A stretch of DNA of 64,000 nt, from the NCBI RefSeq assembly GCF_000703045.1, contig NZ_JNLJ01000001.1:1021501-1085500 (forward strand). Reading direction: 5' to 3'. Each line of letters starts with the position of its first letter. Position 1 is the first letter of the stretch. The stretch is from Persephonella sp. IF05-L8. Lineage in GTDB: Bacteria > Aquificota > Aquificia > Aquificales > Hydrogenothermaceae. Made by a program: the position numbers and the translations under genes. Below are positions 57,113 through 63,737 of the stretch, in pieces. The notes under the pieces are model-generated. The model searched no databases and was not told where the DNA came from. It worked only from the letters and a program-made list of their open reading frames with translations.

Positions 57113-58003
57113 TTAATAAATTTTCTCCCAGATGGTTTTTGTTTTGTTTTTTCTTTCTAATAATACAATAAATTTATATTCCCTATCGCCTATTTTTATG
57201 TTTATATTAGCGAGGAAGTGTTCGCTTTCTACTGTTGTAAAAGGTTTTATTCTGTAGATAATATCCGAATTCATACCATCAACATTTATAAGGTCTTCAA
57301 CCCTTTTAAATGGTCTTTTCTGGCGGTAGGCAATTATAGAGTTTGCAATTGTTTCATCTATATCTCTGTCCAGTGCCATTAAAACCCATTTAGATGCAGT
57401 ATTTATATTTACTTTACCATTGGAATAGGGAGACAAAACTGCTTTTAATCCTGGCCTGAATACACCGTTTATGACCGTTCCATTATAAATTTCTTTGGAA
57501 ACTCCTTTTATTAAATAAAGCTCTTCAAGTGTGTCTAATTTTGCATTTTTTGCAGTGTAATCATGATAATTTTCTTCTCCGCCATTACTTACTTTGTCAG
57601 GGTCTATCCAGTCTATGATGTTAAATAATATCTGGTCGTTTATGCCTAAATTCTCAAATAATCTTTCAAATATCTGCAGGTATTTTTGATTTATAGACCT
57701 GCCGTTTATCAGAAAATTTGGATTTAAATATCTTTCCTGGTCTGCGATTTCTACACGGATAGATATATCTTCAAATGTAAATGGAATAGGCTGCGCCCAG
57801 AATTCTCCCAGATGGTCTATTGTTTTATCATCCTGGTTTAAAAATTGTTCAAGTGCCTGCGATATAGATGAAGAAATGAGAATTAGTTTTTCTGTTTGTA
57901 TATCATTTGCCACATAGTTGTCAAAAACAAATTTGTCCTCTGAAAAATTTAAAACCACCGAGCCAAAAGCTGATATTAGGAGAAAAACTACAATCAGTAT
58001 CAT
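57113..58003 (-). CDS. gspK: Type II secretion minor pseudopilin GspK
   Basis: The 296-residue protein has a hydrophobic start, a large alpha-beta domain, and two helix-hairpin-helix-like units with INTASKWVLMALDRDIDETI and FKRVEDLINVDGMN, as expected of GspK, the pseudopilus tip. FNIIDWIDPD and acidic residues recall its calcium site. ATG 58003 leaves no prepilin leader: the helix begins at residue 1. Upstream in frame a short basic stretch (NRWKSS) is open with no ATG, GTG or TTG, only an ATT. Either an unusual start is used or the leader is absent. Confidence 0.82.
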   Translation of the reverse strand: MILIVVFLLISAFGSVVLNFSEDKFVFDNYVANDIQTEKLILISSSISQALEQFLNQDDKTIDHLGEFWAQPIPFTFEDISIRVEIADQERYLNPNFLINGRSINQKYLQIFERLFENLGINDQILFNIIDWIDPDKVSNGGEENYHDYTAKNAKLDTLEELYLIKGVSKEIYNGTVINGVFRPGLKAVLSPYSNGKVNINTASKWVLMALDRDIDETIANSIIAYRQKRPFKRVEDLINVDGMNSDIIYRIKPFTTVESEHFLANINIKIGDREYKFIVLLERKNKTKTIWEKIY

Positions 58004-58530
58004 TGAACTTTTCCATCTGTTATATAAAATGTTTCATCATTAATTTTTAGTTTTAAAATTTGGGGAAATTTTTTTCCTGAGTAGTTTTCATACTCTTTAC
58101 CGTCATTTATTATTGAAAAACTTACTTTATCAAATGTTCCCAGTGTTATTTTTTTTAGACCTGCTCCCCCTAAATTTCCGTCAATATAAGGAAATTCTTC
58201 ATAAATAAGCCTGTATTTATCCCCTTTTGTTTTTTCTATTTTATACTCTGCCCTGACAGCACCTGTAAAAAAGACAGGATAAAGGGTGTAAAATGAAATT
58301 CCATCACTGCCAAGTTTAAAATTGACACTCCTATTTTCTATTTTTGAAAAAAACTGTTTTGTAAGCTGATTTTTTACTGAAAGATACTGAATATACTGAT
58401 TAATTTTTGCTGTAAGCTGGAGATTTCCTTTCATCTCAGATATAAAAACTGAGCCTACCACAGAAAAGACAACAAGAAGGAGTGTTACAACCAGAAGAAG
58501 CTCAAGTAAGGTAAAACCTTTATTTTTCAT
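58000..58530 (-). CDS. gspJ: Type II secretion minor pseudopilin GspJ
   Basis: The 176-residue prepilin has the leader MKNKG and then FTLLELLLVVTLLLVVFSVV, a classical cleavage site with Glu at +5. A variable beta domain follows (GAVRAEYKIEKTKGDKYRLI). It forms the tip with GspI and GspK. Overlaps gspK by four bases and gspI by eleven. Confidence 0.85.
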   Translation of the reverse strand: MKNKGFTLLELLLVVTLLLVVFSVVGSVFISEMKGNLQLTAKINQYIQYLSVKNQLTKQFFSKIENRSVNFKLGSDGISFYTLYPVFFTGAVRAEYKIEKTKGDKYRLIYEEFPYIDGNLGGAGLKKITLGTFDKVSFSIINDGKEYENYSGKKFPQILKLKINDETFYITDGKVQ

Positions 58531-58828
58531 AGGTTTTTATTTCCAGAATTTTATGATTGTTTTTATCAAATATTGTGTATTTTGTCTGCTTTATGCCAAA
58601 ATCTATGGTGGTTGTTTCTTCTTTTAAACTAAATCTATCTGATAATGTTTCAGCCGGGATTTTATGGGTTTTTATTTTAAAAAATTTCATTGCTTCTAAT
58701 TTTTTAAACTGGGTTTGCAGGTCAGCTATATGCTGAGACTGGATTTTTATTAAAACTGTAAATGCTATTGCAAATATGGTAACTGCAGCAACAACTTCAA
58801 GAAGTGTAAATCCAGAATTAGTTTTCAT
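58520..58828 (-). CDS. gspI: Type II secretion minor pseudopilin GspI
   Basis: From ATG 58828 the protein is 102 residues: leader MKTNSG, then FTLLEVVAAVTIFAIAFTVL. The longer in-frame start at 58867 would put unrelated residues before the leader and lie deep in gspG, so I reject it. A short beta domain follows. Start overlaps the gspG stop. Confidence 0.85.
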   Translation of the reverse strand: MKTNSGFTLLEVVAAVTIFAIAFTVLIKIQSQHIADLQTQFKKLEAMKFFKIKTHKIPAETLSDRFSLKEETTTIDFGIKQTKYTIFDKNNHKILEIKTYEK

Positions 58829-59228
58829 CCCACACGGATATATCATCTTCTGTTCCCAGCTCACCATCTGGGCCTTTGGATTTCAGCTCAAATGGATGCT
58901 TTTCTGCAGGGGATATATAAACAAAATCATTTCCCCAGCCATCCTTTGGAACACTATCAAGATATTTCTTCCATTTTTTAGGCTCAGGGGGGGTTTTAGG
59001 TTTCTCAACAAGTGCTTTCAGTCCCTGTTCTGTGGTTGGATACATACCGTTATCTAACTTATACATCTCAAGGGCTCTTTTTAGTTCTTTTAGCTGGACT
59101 TTTGTTGTTTCTATCTTTGCTTCATCTACTCTCCCTGTTATTCTTGGAATTACCAGAGCAGCAATTAGGGATAAAATTACTATAACTACTAATAATTCCA
59201 GTAAGGTAAATCCTTTTTCCTTTTGCAT
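58818..59228 (-). CDS. gspG: Type II secretion major pseudopilin GspG
   Basis: The 136-residue prepilin has leader MQKEKG and FTLLELLVVIVILSLIAALV, then the GspG hallmarks LDNGMYPTTEQGLKALVEKP and the C-terminal calcium-loop region GPDGELGTEDDISVW. It is the first gene of the operon, as suits the most abundant subunit. The prepilin peptidase GspO and minor pseudopilin GspH are not in the window. Confidence 0.95.
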   Translation of the reverse strand: MQKEKGFTLLELLVVIVILSLIAALVIPRITGRVDEAKIETTKVQLKELKRALEMYKLDNGMYPTTEQGLKALVEKPKTPPEPKKWKKYLDSVPKDGWGNDFVYISPAEKHPFELKSKGPDGELGTEDDISVWDEN

Positions 59229-59255
59229 TGGTTTTTCCTACAAAGTTTTTACTTA

Positions 59256-59264
59256 ATTATAGCA
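59256..59264 (-). promoter_or_regulatory. Extended -10 promoter of the type II secretion operon
   Basis: TG-C-TATAAT on the minus strand (59264-59256), about 30 bases before the gspG ATG. The -35 is poor, typical of extended -10 promoters. Confidence 0.6.
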
Positions 59265-59270
59265 TATTCC

Positions 59271-59298
59271 TTGCATTTTTAATCTGTTATGATATAAT
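59271..59298 (+). promoter_or_regulatory. Plus-strand promoter upstream of the G-rich element
   Basis: TTGCAT (59271-59276) and TATAAT (59293-59298) with a 16-base spacer; TG-A precedes the -10, an extended form. Together with the promoter at 59339 it would transcribe the G-rich element. Confidence 0.45.
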
Positions 59299-59338
59299 TC
59301 CATAAATTAAAGAATTAATAATATACTATTAAAAAAAC

Positions 59339-59367
59339 TTGACAGGTCTAAAAAAAGTTTTTAATAT
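59339..59367 (+). promoter_or_regulatory. Strong sigma-70-like promoter for the G-rich transcript
   Basis: Consensus TTGACA (59339-59344), a 17-base spacer, and TAATAT (59362-59367). Transcription should start near 59374, just before the G-rich structured element and its terminator. Confidence 0.65.
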
Positions 59368-59373
59368 ATAACT

Positions 59374-59452
59374 AATAAAAGTAGATAAAAGCCCGGGTAG
59401 GGGGGAATTTTAATTTAGTTTTAAAATTGAGGGAGGGGGGTACCCTTTTTTT
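59374..59452 (+). ncRNA. Candidate G-rich structured small RNA with terminator
   Basis: From the promoter at 59339 a transcript of about 79 bases would end at seven U (59446-59452). GGGTA (59395-59399) can pair with TACCC (59441-59445), and AATTTTAA (59406-59413) with TTAAAATT (59421-59428). Between these stems lie GGGGGG (59400-59405) and GAGGGAGGGGGG (59429-59440), which could form a G-quadruplex. The 12-mer GAGGGAGGGGGG is complementary to part of the C-rich candidate RNA at 28304-28361. It contains no reading frame. Confidence 0.45.
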
Positions 59453-59460
59453 CCTTTTTC

Positions 59461-59489
59461 TTGAATTTTCTCTATTTCTCATCTATTAT
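59461..59489 (+). promoter_or_regulatory. Promoter of the CopD-like/hemerythrin/Rrf2/cupin operon
   Basis: TTGAAT (59461-59466), 17 bases, TATTAT (59484-59489). The predicted start near 59496 falls inside the 22-bp palindrome that follows, the layout of a repressor-controlled promoter. Confidence 0.6.
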
Positions 59490-59492
59490 TAT

Positions 59493-59514
59493 TTTAAGAC
59501 TAATTAGTCTTAAA
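59493..59514. promoter_or_regulatory. 22-bp perfect palindrome, probable Rrf2 operator
   Basis: The half site TTTAAGACTAA is followed directly by its exact reverse complement. It overlaps the predicted transcription start and ends 20 bases before the first gene of an operon that encodes an Rrf2 regulator. AAGA...TCTT at the outer part recalls NsrR-type Rrf2 sites (AAGATG...CATCTT). Autoregulation is the likely meaning, by inference. Confidence 0.6.
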
Positions 59515-59534
59515 TTCTATGTAAGGTATAGGAA

Positions 59535-59990
59535 ATGAATGTTATTGTAATGACCATTCATCTTCTTGCTGCTTCTTTCTGGATTGGGGGAATGCTGTTT
59601 ATGGTTCTGGCTTTATCTCCTTATGTGAGAAAACTTCCTAAAGAAATCAGCATACAGGCGTACCAATCGGTTGGTAAAAGATATAGTTTCTGGGGAACTA
59701 TAATTGGACTTCCTGTTTTATTTATAACTGGTGTTTATAACATGCATACTATGGGTGTATCTTTTTCTGAACTTATGAATTCCAGTAATCCGTACGCTTC
59801 CACATTACATCTTAAAATTCACCTTTTTATTCTTACGGCGATACTTGCTTCAATTCATGATTTCTATCTGGGTCCCCGTTCTCATATAAATGAGAAATAT
59901 AAAGTAGCAGCAAGAATAATAGGAATTGTGAATTTAATTCTTGGGCTGTCTATTATATTTCTGGCTGCAAAACTAAGATTTGGAGGATAG
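59535..59990 (+). CDS. CopD-like four-helix membrane protein
   Basis: The 151-residue protein has four hydrophobic segments. MTIHLLAASFWIGGMLFMVL near the N-terminus matches the HLLaaxxWiGG opening of CopD-domain membrane proteins, and further His occur in ITGVYNMHTMG and LHLKIHLFIL, and ASIHDFYLG, placed to bind heme or a metal. CopD-like domains are linked to copper uptake or heme. Here it heads an operon with a hemerythrin-like protein and an Rrf2 regulator, so a role in NO or redox handling at the membrane is possible. GTAAGGTATAGG precedes the ATG. Confidence 0.7.
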   Translation: MNVIVMTIHLLAASFWIGGMLFMVLALSPYVRKLPKEISIQAYQSVGKRYSFWGTIIGLPVLFITGVYNMHTMGVSFSELMNSSNPYASTLHLKIHLFILTAILASIHDFYLGPRSHINEKYKVAARIIGIVNLILGLSIIFLAAKLRFGG

Positions 59991-59994
59991 GATT

Positions 59995-60450
59995 ATGTCC
60001 TTTGAAAGGGTTAAGGAAATTCTAACTCAATTAACAAAAGAACACATTATTTTATTAAAAGAGGTTGAGGATTTAGAGAACCAGCTGGAGAAAAACTTTT
60101 CAGAAGAGGTTTTGAATAGGGCTTTGAGTTTTATACAGGAAAAAGTCAGTAAACATGCCCACATAGAAGAAAATGACCTTGATGAGGCTCTTCAGGAAGC
60201 TGGAATAACGGATTTTGATATAGATGCACTTAATTTCGGACACCGAACTCTTGATGAAATTGCAGAGCATTTTGAATTTTTGGTTAACCTTTATAAAAAA
60301 GGAGAAAGGGAGTATAGAGGTAAAGATTTACAGAAGGAAATAGTGAAGACCTTCCACGAATTTGCCCAAACTTTAAAAGACCATTTTACCGAAGAGGAGC
60401 ATTTTTTCTTTCCTGATATTTTGAAATATGACCTGGAGAGGTTTGAATAA
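59995..60450 (+). CDS. Hemerythrin-like di-iron protein
   Basis: The protein has about 151 residues from ATG 59995, which has GGAGG upstream; an earlier in-frame codon at 59980 is rejected. Ligand-like residues occur in the order of a HHE cation-binding four-helix bundle: TKEHIILLKEVEDL, SKHAHIEENDLDEAL, FGHRTLDEIAEHFEFL and LKDHFTEEEHFFFPDIL. Hemerythrin-like proteins bind O2 or NO or repair Fe-S clusters (YtfE/RIC). The next gene is an Rrf2 regulator, a frequent partner in nitrosative stress. Overlaps it by one base. Confidence 0.85.
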   Translation: MSFERVKEILTQLTKEHIILLKEVEDLENQLEKNFSEEVLNRALSFIQEKVSKHAHIEENDLDEALQEAGITDFDIDALNFGHRTLDEIAEHFEFLVNLYKKGEREYRGKDLQKEIVKTFHEFAQTLKDHFTEEEHFFFPDILKYDLERFE

Positions 60451-60890
60451 TGTTATCAGCAGCCTGTAAGGATGCTATTAGAGCTATGATATATATTTCT
60501 AATTTATCCCGAAAAAAAGAATATGCAGATAAATTTATATCAATACATAAAATTGCTAATGATTTGGGGATTTCGTTTTATTTTTTGTCCAAAAATTTAC
60601 AGAAGCTTGTAAAAGCAGGCTTATTAATATCTCATAGGGGACCCAGCGGAGGAGTTAAACTGATAAAAAAACCATCAGAAATAAAGCTGCTGGACATTGT
60701 AGAAATTATTGATGGGATGGATTTCTTTTCTACATGTATTTTAGGGTTTGAAGAGTGCTCAGATGAAAATCCATGCACTGTACATAATTTGTGGGCTGCA
60801 AAACGACAAGAAATATATGAGCTTTTTAAAAATACAACTCTAAAAGATGCAGCAGAGAATATAGAAAAATTTGAAAATATTAAGATTTAA
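60450..60890 (+). CDS. Rrf2-family regulator with three Fe-S ligand Cys
   Basis: The 146-residue protein has a winged helix-turn-helix (SIHKIANDLGISFYFLSKNL, QKLVKAGLLISHRGPSGGVK) and the Rrf2 cluster loop with Cys at about 96, 103 and 109 (TCILGFEECSDENPC). NsrR and IscR sense NO or cluster status through such a loop. The gene lies within a hemerythrin-like operon whose promoter has a palindrome, so it probably controls its own operon. NsrR is a good guess, but IscR/other Rrf2 is not excluded. Confidence 0.85.
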   Translation: MLSAACKDAIRAMIYISNLSRKKEYADKFISIHKIANDLGISFYFLSKNLQKLVKAGLLISHRGPSGGVKLIKKPSEIKLLDIVEIIDGMDFFSTCILGFEECSDENPCTVHNLWAAKRQEIYELFKNTTLKDAAENIEKFENIKI

Positions 60891-60900
60891 GGAGGAAAAA

Positions 60901-61221
60901 ATGGCATTAAAAATCTATCCTGTATCGGAGAATTTTAATCCGGACAAACCTTTATCTGAAAAAATTGTTTCTACAGAAAATATGGTAATTGTTCATTTTT
61001 ATCTCAAAGCTGGTCAGAAAATACCTCTTCATGTGTCCACTTCGGAGGTTTTTGTAACTGTTCTGAGAGGTAAAGGTAAGTTTTACTACAAAGACGAAAA
61101 TACTTACGAAATCTTAGAAGAGGAAGAAAGCCTTTTTTATCCTGCTGAAGAACCACATGGGTTTGAAGCTGAAGAAGATATGATTGTTCAGGCTGTTATT
61201 TCTCCAAATCCTCAAAAATAA
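60901..61221 (+). CDS. Small cupin-domain protein
   Basis: The 106-residue protein starts at ATG 60901 with AAGGAGG upstream; an earlier frame opening at 60871 overlaps the Rrf2 gene and is rejected. It has a single cupin barrel: FYLKAGQKIPLHVSTSEVFV holds the first motif (a His and Glu), GKGKFYYKDE the turn, and LFYPAEEPHGFEAEED the second motif with His. Small cupins bind metal or act with Rrf2/hemerythrin in NO-related operons. Enzyme activity not predictable. Confidence 0.8.
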   Translation: MALKIYPVSENFNPDKPLSEKIVSTENMVIVHFYLKAGQKIPLHVSTSEVFVTVLRGKGKFYYKDENTYEILEEEESLFYPAEEPHGFEAEEDMIVQAVISPNPQK

Positions 61222-61226
61222 ATCTA

Positions 61227-61254
61227 AATACCTGCACACCAAAGTGCAGGTATT
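61227..61254. terminator. Bidirectional terminator between cupin and nitrate reductase
   Basis: AATACCTGCAC (61227-61237) and GTGCAGGTATT (61244-61254) form a perfect 11-bp stem with a 6-base loop between two convergent genes. Confidence 0.75.
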
Positions 61255-61256
61255 CT

Positions 61257-63725
61257 TTATTGATTTAGTTTTTTCTCATATATCTTCATCTCTTTTGTGC
61301 TGATATAATCTGCAAGAAAATCATAAACTTCTTTCCATGCCTCTTTTTCTATATAAGAAACCGGACATATTTCTCGTAGAGCTCTAACAAAGGCTTCTCC
61401 AAAGTACTTATAATGCTTAGGCTGAACTTTCTTTTCAATATGTTTTTCTACTACTTTGTTAATTTCATCCTGTATAACATCAATATTTTCTATATTTTCA
61501 ATATATAAACTGAATAGTCTTGCTTGCTGTTTTGCAAGTTCTTTCATATTTTTGTCAAAAAGTTCCTTAAACTCAGGATGTTTTTTGAATAGATATTCAT
61601 AAAGTCTAAAAAATACGTCATCTAATCTGTACCTTATTTTAGGATAGGACTGCTGAACAATATGAATACTTTCTTCTGAAAGTTTTGTGATTTTACGACT
61701 TTTTGCTTTTACATATATAGCTGAAAATTTAAGGTCAGGTTCTTTAGAGATAGGGTCTATGGCATCGGAAACTACAATGTTTACAGGAAAATGATAAACA
61801 CTACCATAGCCGAAAGGAGCAAATATTACTCCCGGTTTTATATCCCCAATTTTTACCTTTAGATAGGCTTTTCCTCTTTTTGATTGTATATGTATGTAAT
61901 CTCCATCTATTACTCCTAATTCATAAGCATCATTTTCATTTAGTAAAAGGAAAGGTTCTTCTTCTCCTCTGAGAAGTTCATAGGCTTTACCTGTTCTTGT
62001 CATTGTATGCCATTGTTTTTTTGTTCTTCCAGTTGTAAGTATATAGCTATAGGGATATTCTACTTTGTCTCCTGGCTCTTCAAAGATTGCTGCATTAAAT
62101 TTTGCTTTTCCGGAAGGAGTTGGGAATTTTTTATCCTTATATAGCCATTTTCCTCCCCATTGTTTTGGAAGATGTTCATATTCCCAATTAGATATGTCAC
62201 AAAGTCTTCCTTTTGTTGTCTTTTTATATTCATCAAAGATTTCTCTACTGTTTTTGTAAGAAAACCAATCTTTCCATCCTATTTTTTCCGCAACTTCACA
62301 AAATATTTGCCAGTCGTGTTTAGCGTTCTCAGGAGGGGATTTAAAAGGAGTATTATGGGTTATTGTTCTATCTGAAGATGTCATTACACCTTCCTTTTCA
62401 CCCCATTGGGAAGTAGGAAGTATAAGGTTTGCATAATCTGTTGTGTCAGTTAAATATGCATCCTGAACAACAACAAAGGTTTTTTCAAGAGCTTTCCAGA
62501 ATTTATTTAAGTTGGGCATTGTAACAGCAGGATTAGTGCAAACAATCCATAAAAGTTTTATATTTCCATCTATCATTTTATCTATAGCTTCAACTATGGT
62601 TATTCCTGGTTTATCTTTTATACTTCCTTTTGGTATGTTCCAAAACTTTTCCATAAACTCTCTATCTTCTGGGTTTCTCACATCTCGGTATCCTGGAAGT
62701 CCATTTACCAGATAACCAACTTCTCTTCCTCCCATCGCATTAGGCTGACCTGTAAGAGAAAAAGGGCAACCCTTTTCATTTATTCTTCCTGTGGCAAGGT
62801 GAAGATTTATTAGAGCTATATTTTTCATAGTTCCGTTTACGGATTGATTTAATCCCATAGTCCAGAATGAAATAAGCTTTTTGCTATGTCCAAAAAGTTC
62901 AGCCAGTTTGTATATGTATTTTTCATCTATATCACATATTTTTGCTGCAATTTCAGGAGGATATTTTTTTGCTTCTTTGAGGGCTTCATCAAAGTGTTCA
63001 GTGTAATTTAGAACAAATTCATAATCTATCCATTTATATTTGGATAAAAGATTTAATACACTGTTAAATAGAACCGTATCAGTGCCAGGTTTAATGGGTA
63101 TCCATATATCTGATTTTTCTGCTGTTTCTGTTTTTACAGGGTCAATGGTAACTATTACGGTATCCGGATGTTCCCTCTTTCTTTTTAATACTCTTTTAAA
63201 CAGAACAGGATGAGCCCATGCAGCATTTGAACCTGCAAATATAAAAACATCTGCATCATCTATATCCTCATAGCTTCCTGGAGGTCCATCTGAGCCAAAT
63301 GCCATTTTGTACCCCATAACTGCAGATGCCATACATAACCTTGAATTTGCATCTATATTGTTGGTTCGGACAAATCCCTTTACAAATTTGTTTATTACAT
63401 AACTGTCTTCTGTGGTCAGCTGTCCAGAGATATAAAAATAGTTCTCATCAGGTTTGTTTTCTTTTAGCTTCTGTGCAATTATTTTTATGGCTTCTTCCCA
63501 TGTTATTTCCCTGAATTTATCCCTTTTGTTTTCCCTGTATAAAGGTGCAGGAACACGCCCAATATCCATAACTTTTGGAAGAGGAATTGGTTTGAGGCAT
63601 AAATCTCCTTTTGTGGCAGGATGGTCTTTGTCTCCTTTTATTTTTATCCTGCCTTTTTTATCCTCAAATATCTCAAGTCCACAACCTACACCACAGTATG
63701 GACACTGAGCTGTTATTTTTTCCAT
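61257..63725 (-). CDS. NasA/NarB-type nitrate reductase fused to a C-terminal globin domain
   Basis: The 822-residue cytoplasmic protein (no Tat signal) starts at ATG 63725, preceded by AAGGTG; GTG 63734 is an alternative. Residues about 1-680 are a molybdopterin reductase: a [4Fe-4S] site CPYCGVGC (8-15) plus Cys 43, and the Mo ligand Cys about 131 in SRLCMASAVMGYK, then GSDGPPGSYED, as in assimilatory nitrate reductases. Residues about 681-817 are a globin: LYEYLFKKHPEFKELFD (B-helix Tyr about 709), VVEKHIEKKVQPKHYKYFGE with proximal His about 762 and Tyr about 773, and EAWKEVYDFLADYI, all as in flavohemoglobin. The [2Fe-2S] BFD-like tail found in some NasA proteins is absent. It may detoxify NO made from nitrate or sense O2. 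Downstream of the transporter gene. Confidence 0.85.
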   Translation of the reverse strand: MEKITAQCPYCGVGCGLEIFEDKKGRIKIKGDKDHPATKGDLCLKPIPLPKVMDIGRVPAPLYRENKRDKFREITWEEAIKIIAQKLKENKPDENYFYISGQLTTEDSYVINKFVKGFVRTNNIDANSRLCMASAVMGYKMAFGSDGPPGSYEDIDDADVFIFAGSNAAWAHPVLFKRVLKRKREHPDTVIVTIDPVKTETAEKSDIWIPIKPGTDTVLFNSVLNLLSKYKWIDYEFVLNYTEHFDEALKEAKKYPPEIAAKICDIDEKYIYKLAELFGHSKKLISFWTMGLNQSVNGTMKNIALINLHLATGRINEKGCPFSLTGQPNAMGGREVGYLVNGLPGYRDVRNPEDREFMEKFWNIPKGSIKDKPGITIVEAIDKMIDGNIKLLWIVCTNPAVTMPNLNKFWKALEKTFVVVQDAYLTDTTDYANLILPTSQWGEKEGVMTSSDRTITHNTPFKSPPENAKHDWQIFCEVAEKIGWKDWFSYKNSREIFDEYKKTTKGRLCDISNWEYEHLPKQWGGKWLYKDKKFPTPSGKAKFNAAIFEEPGDKVEYPYSYILTTGRTKKQWHTMTRTGKAYELLRGEEEPFLLLNENDAYELGVIDGDYIHIQSKRGKAYLKVKIGDIKPGVIFAPFGYGSVYHFPVNIVVSDAIDPISKEPDLKFSAIYVKAKSRKITKLSEESIHIVQQSYPKIRYRLDDVFFRLYEYLFKKHPEFKELFDKNMKELAKQQARLFSLYIENIENIDVIQDEINKVVEKHIEKKVQPKHYKYFGEAFVRALREICPVSYIEKEAWKEVYDFLADYISTKEMKIYEKKLNQ

Positions 63726-63737
63726 GGCTCTCACCTT

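Larger units (their letters stand above)
59229..59534. other. Regulatory intergenic region between gspG and the Rrf2 operon
   Basis: This 306-base gap has no gene but many signals, left to right: gspG promoter (59256-59264, minus), a plus-strand promoter (59271-59298), a second plus-strand promoter (59339-59367), a G-rich structured element ending in seven T (59395-59452), the operon promoter (59461-59489) and a 22-bp palindrome (59493-59514). Confidence 0.7.

Noticed and set aside
58829-58867. N-terminal extension of GspI
   Set aside because: It would precede the prepilin leader and lies deep within gspG; ATG 58828 gives a normal leader.
61257-63725. Formate dehydrogenase or periplasmic NapA for the molybdopterin enzyme
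   Set aside because: SRLCMASAVMGYK and GSDGPPGSYED are nitrate-reductase features, and there is no Tat signal or selenocysteine site.
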